NCBI GenBank assembly: GCA_936920625.1
Contig: CAKZHC010000041.1
Coordinates: 1-55,236 of the forward strand
Direction of reading: 5' to 3'
DNA: 55,236 nucleotides
Source: an uncultured Enterobacteriaceae bacterium
GTDB taxonomy: Bacteria > Pseudomonadota > Gammaproteobacteria > Enterobacterales > Enterobacteriaceae
Shown in pieces: positions 35,955-43,486 of this stretch. Within the stretch, counting starts at the first letter, position 1. Each line of letters begins with the position of its first letter. The notes beneath the pieces were generated by a model, which saw only the letters and a list, made by a program, of their open reading frames with translations, was not told where the DNA came from and searched no databases. A program made the position numbers and the translations under genes.

Positions 35955-37516
35955 CAGAATTCCTCCCTGCAATGATGTGCGGTAGCGATAGCCCGCAGTA
36001 CCGCCCGCGCTTTACTGCGGGTTTCGTCTGCCTCGGACTGAGGCACAGAATCAAGCACGATTCCTGCCCCAGCCTGGACCGAGGCGATACCTTTTTCAAC
36101 CCAGGCAGAACGGATGACGATACAGGTATCAAAATCACCACTGGCAGTGAAATAGCCTATGGCCCCGCCATAAGCGCCACGCCGGCTCTTTTCAGCATTG
36201 GCTATCAGTTGCATGGCGCGCACTTTGGGCGCACCACTGAGTGTGCCCATGTTCATGCAGGCGCGATATGCATGCAGTGCATCGAGATCATCACGCAGCT
36301 TACCGACTACACGAGAAACTAAATGCATTATGAAAGAGTAGCGATCAACCTTAGTCAGATCGGCAATCCGGCGACTGCCAGGTTCGCAAATACGCGCTAT
36401 ATCATTACGGGCCAGATCAACTAGCATAAGGTGCTCAGCCAGCTCTTTGTTATCGGTCCGCATTTCCAGTTCAATCCGGCTATCCAGATCATGATCTACC
36501 GTTCCATCGGGGTAAAGGCCTCGCGGACGTGAACCCGCAATCGGATAAATTTCGACCTGACGATTTCTGGCATCAAATTTGAGTGAGCTTTCTGGGGACG
36601 CACCAAAAAGCGTGAACTGGCTATCCTGCATAAAAAACATATAAGGGCTGGGGTTATTTTTCTTCAGTACATCATAAGCTGCCAGTGGAGAAGGGCAGGG
36701 AAGTGAGAAGCGGCGCGATGGCACTACCTGAAAGATGTCACCGCTACGAATTTTTTGCTGCATTTCCAGAACGATGTTGCAATAGTGCTCATCACTCTGA
36801 CTGGTGTGTAGTGTCATATCTTCTGCGGGCTGGACAGCTAGTATTGGTGCTGGCTGATGCATCAGGTCACACAGATAATCAATACGATCTCTCAGTAGCC
36901 GTGCCCCTGTGGTACTATTTTCAAACAGGCTGGCCTGGAGGCGGGCACTTTGTTGTTGATGATCGATTATCAGTAAAGTTTCAGCCAGGTAAAAACAGTA
37001 GTCAGGACAGTTTTGGTCGTTTTGTAGTGGAGGAAGATCATCAAAACTGGCGACTAAATCATAGGCAAACAAGCCACCCAGAAACATCGCCTCTCGCTGT
37101 TCTCCCGAACTAGTAACCAGTTTTGGCAACAGGCGTAATGCATCGAATACTGAGAGTGATTTCAGGCGGGAATCTTCATCCAATTGATTGTTATGCTGTG
37201 GGAAAGTGAGCATACGGCTATCACTACTGTGTTTGTTAACTACAGTCGCGGGTAGTGCGGCATCTAGTAGTGGCAGTAAAAAACGACCATTTGCAGAGAG
37301 AGCTGTTATCGTCACCGTATTTTCCAGAGCGACAATGCGTAATGCGCTATCAATAATCAGCAGGCTTTTCAGGTTATGTTTGTTGTTAATATCAGCAGAT
37401 TCCAGCAGTAATGAAGCCGGACGGGTATTGCAGAGTTGCTGGAAAATCTGAGATACATCTTCGCGATAAGGTACATCGCGCAAAAGTAACTCCATGCAGG
37501 GTTTTTTATTGGACAT
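35954..37516 (-). CDS. trpE: Anthranilate synthase component I
   Basis: 520 aa from the ATG at 37516 (MSNKKPCMELL), as in E. coli; a GTG three codons earlier is less likely. The N-terminal domain has the tryptophan feedback site LLLESADI, retained. The catalytic chorismate-binding domain has QVVPSRRFSLPCPSPLAAYD, GASPESSLKF, PIAGSRPRG, MLVDLARNDIARIC and GTLSGAPKVRAMQLI. It makes anthranilate from chorismate with TrpG. It is the first gene of a complete, apparently intact trp operon. Confidence 0.97.
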   Translation of the reverse strand: MSNKKPCMELLLRDVPYREDVSQIFQQLCNTRPASLLLESADINNKHNLKSLLIIDSALRIVALENTVTITALSANGRFLLPLLDAALPATVVNKHSSDSRMLTFPQHNNQLDEDSRLKSLSVFDALRLLPKLVTSSGEQREAMFLGGLFAYDLVASFDDLPPLQNDQNCPDYCFYLAETLLIIDHQQQSARLQASLFENSTTGARLLRDRIDYLCDLMHQPAPILAVQPAEDMTLHTSQSDEHYCNIVLEMQQKIRSGDIFQVVPSRRFSLPCPSPLAAYDVLKKNNPSPYMFFMQDSQFTLFGASPESSLKFDARNRQVEIYPIAGSRPRGLYPDGTVDHDLDSRIELEMRTDNKELAEHLMLVDLARNDIARICEPGSRRIADLTKVDRYSFIMHLVSRVVGKLRDDLDALHAYRACMNMGTLSGAPKVRAMQLIANAEKSRRGAYGGAIGYFTASGDFDTCIVIRSAWVEKGIASVQAGAGIVLDSVPQSEADETRSKARAVLRAIATAHHCREEF

Positions 37517-37534
37517 GATGTGCACTTAACTCAA

Positions 37535-37560
37535 AGACAAAAAACCGCTAATGCGGGCTT
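37535..37560 (-). terminator. trp attenuator hairpin
   Basis: On the minus strand CCGC-ATTA-GCGG (37556-37545) is followed by six Ts (37544-37539), 20-odd bases before trpE. It is a shorter version of the E. coli trp attenuator. No leader peptide with Trp codons precedes it (no TGG in any frame between the promoter start point and here), so classical attenuation seems lost or replaced. Confidence 0.65.
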
Positions 37561-37691
37561 GGTGTGGGTAAAGTTATTTCTGATTCTGGCCTGCTTTCCT
37601 GCGAGGTATAACGCTCTTTCAGTGAACAGGATGGTTACTGACAACGCTAACTTTCTCTGGCAGATGCAGATATCGTTCTTAAATGAACCAT

Positions 37692-37726
37692 CGAACTAGT
37701 TAACTGGATCGAAAAAGAAATGTCAA
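37692..37726 (-). promoter_or_regulatory. trp promoter with TrpR operator
   Basis: On the minus strand TTGACA (37726-37721), a 17-base spacer and TTAACT (37703-37698) form the promoter; the E. coli trp promoter has the same two hexamers. Overlapping the -10, CGATCCAGTTAACTAGTTCG (37711-37692) matches the E. coli TrpR operator at 17 of 20 bases and is nearly palindromic. Repression by TrpR is therefore expected if trpR is present elsewhere. Confidence 0.88.
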
Positions 37727-37795
37727 GCACTTCCCCACTAGTGGATGATAGCGGGTATGATACACGCAGGTACTATATAATAATGGCAGAATCCC

Positions 37796-38698
37796 TTGAG
37801 CAGATTTAAAGAAAGTACTGACTTTGAGCTTTATGATCTTCATGCGCACTCGCAGGCTTCTGATGGTTTTCTACCACCTCATGAGCTGGTAATGCGCGCA
37901 GTACAGATGAGAGTGACTGTGCTGGCGTTAACCGACCATGATACTATTGCCGGAATTGATGCAGCGCAACGGGCTATAGCTCAACATAAACTGGCTCTGA
38001 AACTGATACCCGGTGTTGAGATTTCGACGCTATGGAATCATCATGAAATTCACATTTTAGGGCTAGGAATCAATGTTGATTCTTCTGTACTGAGTACCCT
38101 GCTCTCAAGCCAGGTGTGCCATCGTATGAGGCGTGCTGAGGCAATTTCCATGCGTCTGGAGAAGGCTCATATTCCGGGGGCTCTGAAAAGAGCAACCGAA
38201 CTTGCAGGGGGAGGTTCGATTACCCGCGGGCATTTTGCCCGTTTTCTGGTTGAGCAGGGAGAAGCGCTCAATCAGGCTCAGGTATTCAAAAAGTATTTGG
38301 TGAAGGGTAAACCCGGATATGTTCCCCCACAGTGGTGTACAATAGAAGAGGCTATCGATACAATTCACCATTCTGGTGGGCAAGCTGTGCTGGCACACCC
38401 CGGCAGTTATCAGCTCTCTGCAAAGTGGCTTAAGCGTCTGATTAACCATTTTGCACAAGAGGGGGGAGACGCAATAGAGGTCGCTCAATGCCAGCAGTCG
38501 TTACAGGAGCGGCGCCAGTTAGCCGTTTACGCTGATGAAAATGGACTGGCCGTGTCTCAGGGGTCTGATTTCCACCGGCCTTGTGCCTGGATTGAATTGG
38601 GCAGGAATCTCTGGTTACCTGGTGGGGCAGACGCAGTCTGGATGCGCTACCCGCAACTTCAGCCGTCCAAGGACGTTGAATATCAGGAGAAGCAATGA
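37796..38698 (+). CDS. rnm: RNase AM, PHP-domain 5'-3' exonuclease (YciV)
   Basis: 300 aa. The PHP metal-binding motifs are all present: DLHAHSQASDG (about 14-24), LTDHDT, GVEIS, HEIHILGLG, LAHPGSY and GSDFHRP. In E. coli the enzyme trims the 5' ends of 5S, 16S and 23S rRNA. The start is a TTG at 37796; no ATG or GTG in frame would preserve the first metal motif, so either this or an undetected start is used. It is divergent from trpE and overlaps yciO by 4 bases. Confidence 0.93.
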   Translation: MSRFKESTDFELYDLHAHSQASDGFLPPHELVMRAVQMRVTVLALTDHDTIAGIDAAQRAIAQHKLALKLIPGVEISTLWNHHEIHILGLGINVDSSVLSTLLSSQVCHRMRRAEAISMRLEKAHIPGALKRATELAGGGSITRGHFARFLVEQGEALNQAQVFKKYLVKGKPGYVPPQWCTIEEAIDTIHHSGGQAVLAHPGSYQLSAKWLKRLINHFAQEGGDAIEVAQCQQSLQERRQLAVYADENGLAVSQGSDFHRPCAWIELGRNLWLPGGADAVWMRYPQLQPSKDVEYQEKQ

Positions 38699-39315
38699 GT
38701 CAGTATTTTCAAATTCACCCAGGAAATCCGCAACGCCGTCTTATCATACAAGCTGCAGAGTTTTTGCAAAAAGGCGGTGTCATTATTTATCCTACTGATT
38801 CAGGTTATGCGCTTGGGTGCCGCCTGGCAGATAAAGAAGCGATGGCGCGCATATGCCGGATTCGAAATATAGAGGGCAGTCATCATTTCACTCTGATGTG
38901 TCGTGACCTGTCTGAGCTGGCAACTTATGCATGGGTTGATAACCGCGCGTTTCGTCAAATCAAAAATAACACACCAGGCCATTACACCTTCATTCTTAAG
39001 GCTACTAGGGAAGTACCGCGCAGACTGATGAATCAAAAGCGTAAAACGCTGGGATTGCGGGTACCTGGCAACCCCATTGCACGGGCGTTGCTGGAGCAGA
39101 CTGGCGCACCTATGATGTCGACATCACTTATTCTGCCCGGAAATGAATTTAGCGAATCTGATCCACAGCAGATTTACCAGAGGCTTGGCGATCAGGTCGA
39201 TCTGGTTATTGATGGGGGCGCTCTGGGGCAGCAGCAGACCACTATTATCGATCTCACAACTGAGGTGCCTGTCGTTGTGCGTGAAGGTGCGGGAGATCCT
39301 GCGCCGTTTCAATAG
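38695..39315 (+). CDS. yciO: YrdC/Sua5-family protein YciO
   Basis: 206 aa, as in E. coli. The YrdC fold is complete: GGVIIYPTDSGYALGCRLADKEA (about 27-50), PGHYTFILKAT, RVPGNPIARALLEQTGAPMMSTS. The family binds ATP, bicarbonate and threonine; YciO itself makes threonylcarbamoyl-AMP only weakly and its role is not settled. The ATG overlaps the rnm stop (ATGA), so the two are translationally coupled. Confidence 0.95.
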   Translation: MSQYFQIHPGNPQRRLIIQAAEFLQKGGVIIYPTDSGYALGCRLADKEAMARICRIRNIEGSHHFTLMCRDLSELATYAWVDNRAFRQIKNNTPGHYTFILKATREVPRRLMNQKRKTLGLRVPGNPIARALLEQTGAPMMSTSLILPGNEFSESDPQQIYQRLGDQVDLVIDGGALGQQQTTIIDLTTEVPVVVREGAGDPAPFQ

Positions 39316-39390
39316 TATTCACCAGATTAGCTATGCCTGTTTTGTCTTGAAATTAATGTAATATATCGGCTTTTAAAATTGGAGTGGCTG

Positions 39391-39415
39391 CTGGCCCACT
39401 GATAATCAGGGCCAG
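39391..39415 (+). terminator. Hairpin after yciO
   Basis: CTGGCCC (39391-39397) and GGGCCAG (39409-39415) form a perfect 7-bp stem 75 bases after the yciO stop and before rluB. There is no T-run. Possibly a weak terminator. Confidence 0.4.
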
Positions 39416-39512
39416 GATTAATCATTGCCGGTGACGCTGGTGTGACATTCAGATTAATGCGCTGTCTGGCTGATGCCATATAACGCTCTTACAGGCTATA
39501 GCGAGATTGCGA

Positions 39513-40400
39513 ATGAGCGAAAAATTACAGAAGGTGCTGGCGCGTGCCGGACATGGTTCCCGTCGGGAAATTGAAGCAATGATTGTGGCAGGCCGTATCA
39601 GTATCGATGGCAAACTTGCTACCTTAGGTGAGCGTATCGAAGCAGATAAGGGGCCTAAGATTCGCATTGACGGCCATCCAGTTAACATAACAGAGACTAA
39701 CAGCAATGTATGCCGAGTACTGGCTTATTATAAACCTGAAGGTGAATTATGTACCCGTCATGATCTTGAAGGCAGGCCAACCGTGTTTGATCGTCTGCCA
39801 CGGCTGTATTGCGCGCGCTGGATAGCTGTCGGACGTTTAGATATCAACACTTGTGGATTGCTGCTGTTTACCACTGATGGCGAACTGGCTAACCGTCTGA
39901 TGTATCCCAGCCATGAAGTTGAGCGGGAGTACGCTGTGCGAGTGTTTGGCGAGGTGGGAAGTGATAAAATAGAAATGCTGAGCCGTGGTGTGCAGCTGGA
40001 AGATGGCCCGGCTGCATTCAGAACCATGAAGTTTGCGGGTGGGGAGAGAATGAATCAATGGTACAACGTAACGCTGGCTGAGGGACGTAACCGTGAAGTA
40101 CGTCGTTTGTGGGAAGCCGTCGATGTACAGGTTAGCCGGCTTATTCGGGTGAGATATGGTGCTATTCGTCTGCCTGAAAGGCTGCCAAGGGGTGGGTGGC
40201 TGGAGCTGGATTTGCCTTTGGTCAATCATCTGCGCGAGTCAGTGGGACTTCAGCCAGAAACGGTCAGCCGCGTGCCAGTTGATAAAGCCAGACCAGTCAT
40301 GAAAGTTAAGCAGATTCGGAGGGCTGTTGATCGCCACGGTCAGACCATGCCAGCCCGTCCAGCCAAAAACCGCAGTAATTCCTCCCGTCACAAAGGGTAA
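39513..40400 (+). CDS. rluB: 23S rRNA pseudouridine synthase RluB
   Basis: 295 aa from the ATG at 39513 (MSEKLQKVLARAGHGSRREI), matching the E. coli start. An S4 RNA-binding domain occupies 2-60. The RsuA-type catalytic domain contains the aspartate in AVGRLDINTCGLLLFTTDGELANRLM. A basic tail (about 245-295) carries KVKQIRRAVDRH. It modifies uridine 2605 of 23S rRNA in E. coli. It converges on btuR. Confidence 0.96.
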   Translation: MSEKLQKVLARAGHGSRREIEAMIVAGRISIDGKLATLGERIEADKGPKIRIDGHPVNITETNSNVCRVLAYYKPEGELCTRHDLEGRPTVFDRLPRLYCARWIAVGRLDINTCGLLLFTTDGELANRLMYPSHEVEREYAVRVFGEVGSDKIEMLSRGVQLEDGPAAFRTMKFAGGERMNQWYNVTLAEGRNREVRRLWEAVDVQVSRLIRVRYGAIRLPERLPRGGWLELDLPLVNHLRESVGLQPETVSRVPVDKARPVMKVKQIRRAVDRHGQTMPARPAKNRSNSSRHKG

Positions 40401-40427
40401 TATTTTTGTTGCTATTCATTACTATTA

Positions 40428-41018
40428 TCACCAGTCTATACCTTGCTGTGCTTTGATACCGCTGTCGAAAGCGTGTTTGACTGGCCTCATTTCGCTAACG
40501 GTATCTGCCATCGTTATTATTTCCCGATGGCAGCCGCGTCCCGTGATAATGACTGACTGATGCACGGGGCGATTTTGCAGCGATGTGATAACAGCTGGCA
40601 GTGGCAGATAATCAAAGCTCAGCATCTAGGTCAGCTCATCCAGTATAACCAGATCCAGCTCAGGCTCGGCCAGCATACGTTCTGCATGTTGCCAGGTGGA
40701 ATGGCAGGCTTCGGTATCCGTTATTCGATTTTGTGTCTCCCAGGTAAAACCGGTTGCCATAACCTGAAATTCTACTCCCATGGGAGCTAATAGCTGTCGT
40801 TCGCCATTTGGCCACGTTCCTTTGATAAACTGGACAACCCCAACGCGTAAACCATGTCCAACCGCACGGGCAGCAGTGCCGAAGGCCGCTGTGGTTTTAC
40901 CTTTACCATTACCGGTGAAAACCATCAGAGTACCACGACTGATGGTGGCCGCTGCAATGCGTTTATCTACACGGTCTTTTAAGCGCTGCTGGCGTTGTCT
41001 GTGGCGGTCTTGTGTCAT
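40428..41018 (-). pseudogene. btuR: Cob(I)alamin adenosyltransferase BtuR, interrupted by an in-frame TAG
   Basis: The sequence is 196 codons long, as in E. coli, but codon 131 is TAG (40626-40628). E. coli reads DELTYMVAYDYLPL; here it is DELT-stop-MLSFDYLPL, so one Tyr codon became amber. Both halves are otherwise well conserved: GNGKGKTTAAFGTAARAVGHG (P-loop, about 37-57) and FIKGTWPNGERQLL before it; SVIITGRGCHREI and LRPVKHAF-like RPVKHAFDSGIKAQQGIDW after it. The enzyme converts B12 to adenosyl-B12. Without readthrough or a suppressor it makes only a 130-aa fragment. Its ATG overlaps the yciK stop. Confidence 0.88.
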
Positions 41019-41773
41019 GAGAATACCGCCGTGTGTTTTGGCTGGGCATCAAAGCACAAACCGCTGTGCTGGCGGCTGTCATCGCCCATCAAATACAGGT
41101 AGAGAGGCATAATATCAGCAGGTGTTTTAAGCACACTTGCATCTTCCTGCGGAAAGGCGCTAGCGCGCATTCTGGTGCGGGTGCCGCCTGGGTTGATACA
41201 ATTGACCCGCAGCGCATGGTTTTGATACTCATCTGCCAGCACCTGCATCATACCTTCTGTGGCAAATTTGGAGACCGCATAGGCTCCCCAATTTGCACGG
41301 CCCTGATGTCCAACACTTGAGGTAGTGAATATTGGCGAACCTGCTTCTGATGCCAGCAACATCGGTAGTAGTGCCTGAGTCAGAAAAAAGGTTGTATCAA
41401 CGTTAACGCGCATAACCTGCTGCCAGACTTCCGGGGCCTGATTGAGCATTGGGACAATATCACCAAGCACAGCAGCGTTATGCAACACGCCGTCTAAACG
41501 GGGAAATTGCCGGGCAATCTCACGAGCCAGAGTATGGCACTGTTCCGGGCTGGCGCTGTCCATATCGAGCAGCCAGTAATCTGCATCACAATCTGTGCTG
41601 TTATGCACTTCCTCTTGTACCTGCTTCAGTTTAGTCTCATTGCGGCCTAGAAGAATGACATCAGCACCGTAGCGGGCATAAGTCATTGCTGCTTCTCTGC
41701 CAATTCCATCGGTAGCGCCTGTCACGAGGATATAGCGATTTTGTAACAGATTTTGTTCTGGTTGATAATTCAT
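41015..41773 (-). CDS. yciK: SDR-family oxidoreductase YciK
   Basis: 252 aa from the ATG at 41773 (MNYQPEQNLLQNRYILVTGATDG), the same length as E. coli. Short-chain dehydrogenase: cofactor loop TGATDGIG (near 19-26), NAA in VLHNAAVLG, and the Tyr-Lys pair in WGAYAVSKFATEG with Ser in TTSSVG. The substrate is not established. It is the upstream partner of btuR in a two-gene unit, as in E. coli. The longer frame to 41821 is unsupported. Confidence 0.95.
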   Translation of the reverse strand: MNYQPEQNLLQNRYILVTGATDGIGREAAMTYARYGADVILLGRNETKLKQVQEEVHNSTDCDADYWLLDMDSASPEQCHTLAREIARQFPRLDGVLHNAAVLGDIVPMLNQAPEVWQQVMRVNVDTTFFLTQALLPMLLASEAGSPIFTTSSVGHQGRANWGAYAVSKFATEGMMQVLADEYQNHALRVNCINPGGTRTRMRASAFPQEDASVLKTPADIMPLYLYLMGDDSRQHSGLCFDAQPKHTAVFS

Positions 41774-41983
41774 GGAACACTCCATAGTGAGAATTGTCAG
41801 ATTAACCTGCGTTTTTTCCATAGTGCATCAGCGCATCGAAAAGTGTTATGCCCGATAATGGTAAAGAGTGCAATCTCATTACAATCTCATTTGTGCCCCC
41901 CAGGGATTAACCAGCAGACGGCTAACCGACTCTTGGTTACACTTAAAGCTTAATTTGGCTGGGTAAATATTTAAGGCGGAACT

Positions 41984-43030
41984 GTGGACTTATTTTCAAA
42001 CTATGCCCTTTTTGTGATTAAAACGCTTACAGTCATGCTGGTTTTAATCGTGCTGTCTGCTGTGATAATCAGCATGACTTTGCGTAAACGCCATGAGTCA
42101 GGCCGATTGAAACTGACTAATCTGGGAGAGCGTTACCGGACTATGAAACACGATATGCAGCTGGGGCGCATGAAGCCGCGTCAACAGAAATTCTGGCATA
42201 AAGCATATAAAAAGAAAGAGAGTCTGAAAGCTAAGCGTGAGAAAAAAAATTTTAAATCTGGTATGTCAGCACCACAAAAACCAGTTCTTTATGTAATTGA
42301 TTTTAAAGGTGGCATAGAAGCAAACGAAGTCGCCTCACTACGGGAAGAGATATCTGCTGTGCTGGCTGTTGCTGCGCCACAGGATCAAGTATTGGTACGA
42401 CTGGAGAGCCGCGGCGGAGTGGTCCATGGCTACGGTCTGGCGGCATCTCAGTTGCAACGGCTGCGTGACAGAGAAATTGGTCTGACAGTCGTTATCGATA
42501 AAGTTGCTGCCAGCGGAGGGTATATGATGGCATGTGTGGCTAACCATATTGTTGCTGCACCTTTTGCCATTATTGGCTCAATTGGTGTTGTAGCGCAGAT
42601 TCCTAATTTTCATCGTTTATTACAGCGTAATGACATCGATATTGAGTTGCATACAGCGGGTCAGTATAAACGAACCCTCACGCTGCTGGGAGAGAACAGT
42701 GAAGAGGGGCGGCAGAAATTCCGGGCAGATTTAAATCGCACACATCATTTATTTAAAGAATTTGTTCATCAGATGCGCCCGGAGCTTAATATTGAGCAGG
42801 TGGCTACGGGTGAACACTGGTATGGCACCGAAGCGCTTGAAAAAGGACTTATCGATGCTATTAATACCAGTGATGATATCATTATTAATCATATTGATGA
42901 ATATGATGTTATTGCAGTCCATTATGCTCATCGCAAAAAAATGATAGAGCGGTTTACTCAAAGCAGCGGTGAGAGTCTTGAACGGCTACTGCTCCGTTTG
43001 TGGCAGCGTATGCGATTGCCACTACAATAG
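41984..43030 (+). CDS. sohB: S49-family inner-membrane protease SohB
   Basis: 348 aa with a GTG start preceded by AAGGCGGA; the start matches E. coli (MDLFSNYALFVIKTLTV against MELLSEYGLFLAKIVTV). One N-terminal membrane span (8-30) is followed by a Lys/Arg-rich linker and the S49 domain: DFKGGIEANEVASLREEI, the nucleophile serine in KVAASGGYMMACVA and the lysine in AGQYKRTLT. It is a SppA-like membrane protease; its natural substrates are unclear. yciN, next in E. coli, is absent. Confidence 0.95.
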   Translation: MDLFSNYALFVIKTLTVMLVLIVLSAVIISMTLRKRHESGRLKLTNLGERYRTMKHDMQLGRMKPRQQKFWHKAYKKKESLKAKREKKNFKSGMSAPQKPVLYVIDFKGGIEANEVASLREEISAVLAVAAPQDQVLVRLESRGGVVHGYGLAASQLQRLRDREIGLTVVIDKVAASGGYMMACVANHIVAAPFAIIGSIGVVAQIPNFHRLLQRNDIDIELHTAGQYKRTLTLLGENSEEGRQKFRADLNRTHHLFKEFVHQMRPELNIEQVATGEHWYGTEALEKGLIDAINTSDDIIINHIDEYDVIAVHYAHRKKMIERFTQSSGESLERLLLRLWQRMRLPLQ

Positions 43031-43486
43031 GTAGCTTGTGTTGGATGGGCTGTTTATACCGGTTGAGTGGGCGGGAACATATTTATAGCATAAGTTCACT
43101 ATTTACTGCATCACCGAACTGTTTTCTGGTGAGTGGCAAACTGAACACTGGATACGATCTCTGTGGCAATAATCATGCCGGTTTTATCCTGAGTAAGATG
43201 GCCAAAATGGCTGGCTGATGCTAATTAAGTTGCGTAACGGATTTTATCAGGTACAGTGTGGAGCGTTTCAGATTCAAAGCTTAAAAATGGTGATTACGTA
43301 TTAAGCCAAGCATATTTTTAGCTTAAATATTATTTAATATCAATTGGTTAATAGTAATATGCTATCTTGTAGCTGGGCTAAGCTGATAATTGATACTAAT
43401 AATGTGTCGTTATTTTAGATATAACAATAACAGAGATTGATTTTCATCATTTCGTAAACGTGGACGTAATCAGGCAAAGGGTAAAT
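43031..43486. other. Intergenic region between sohB and topA
   Basis: About 455 bases, AT-rich towards topA. The E. coli gene yciN is missing and no remnant of it is recognisable. The topA promoters should be here. Confidence 0.5.

Noticed and set aside
40428..40625. Separate 65-aa gene next to a 130-aa gene
   Set aside because: The two frames are one btuR reading frame split by a single TAG, not two genes.
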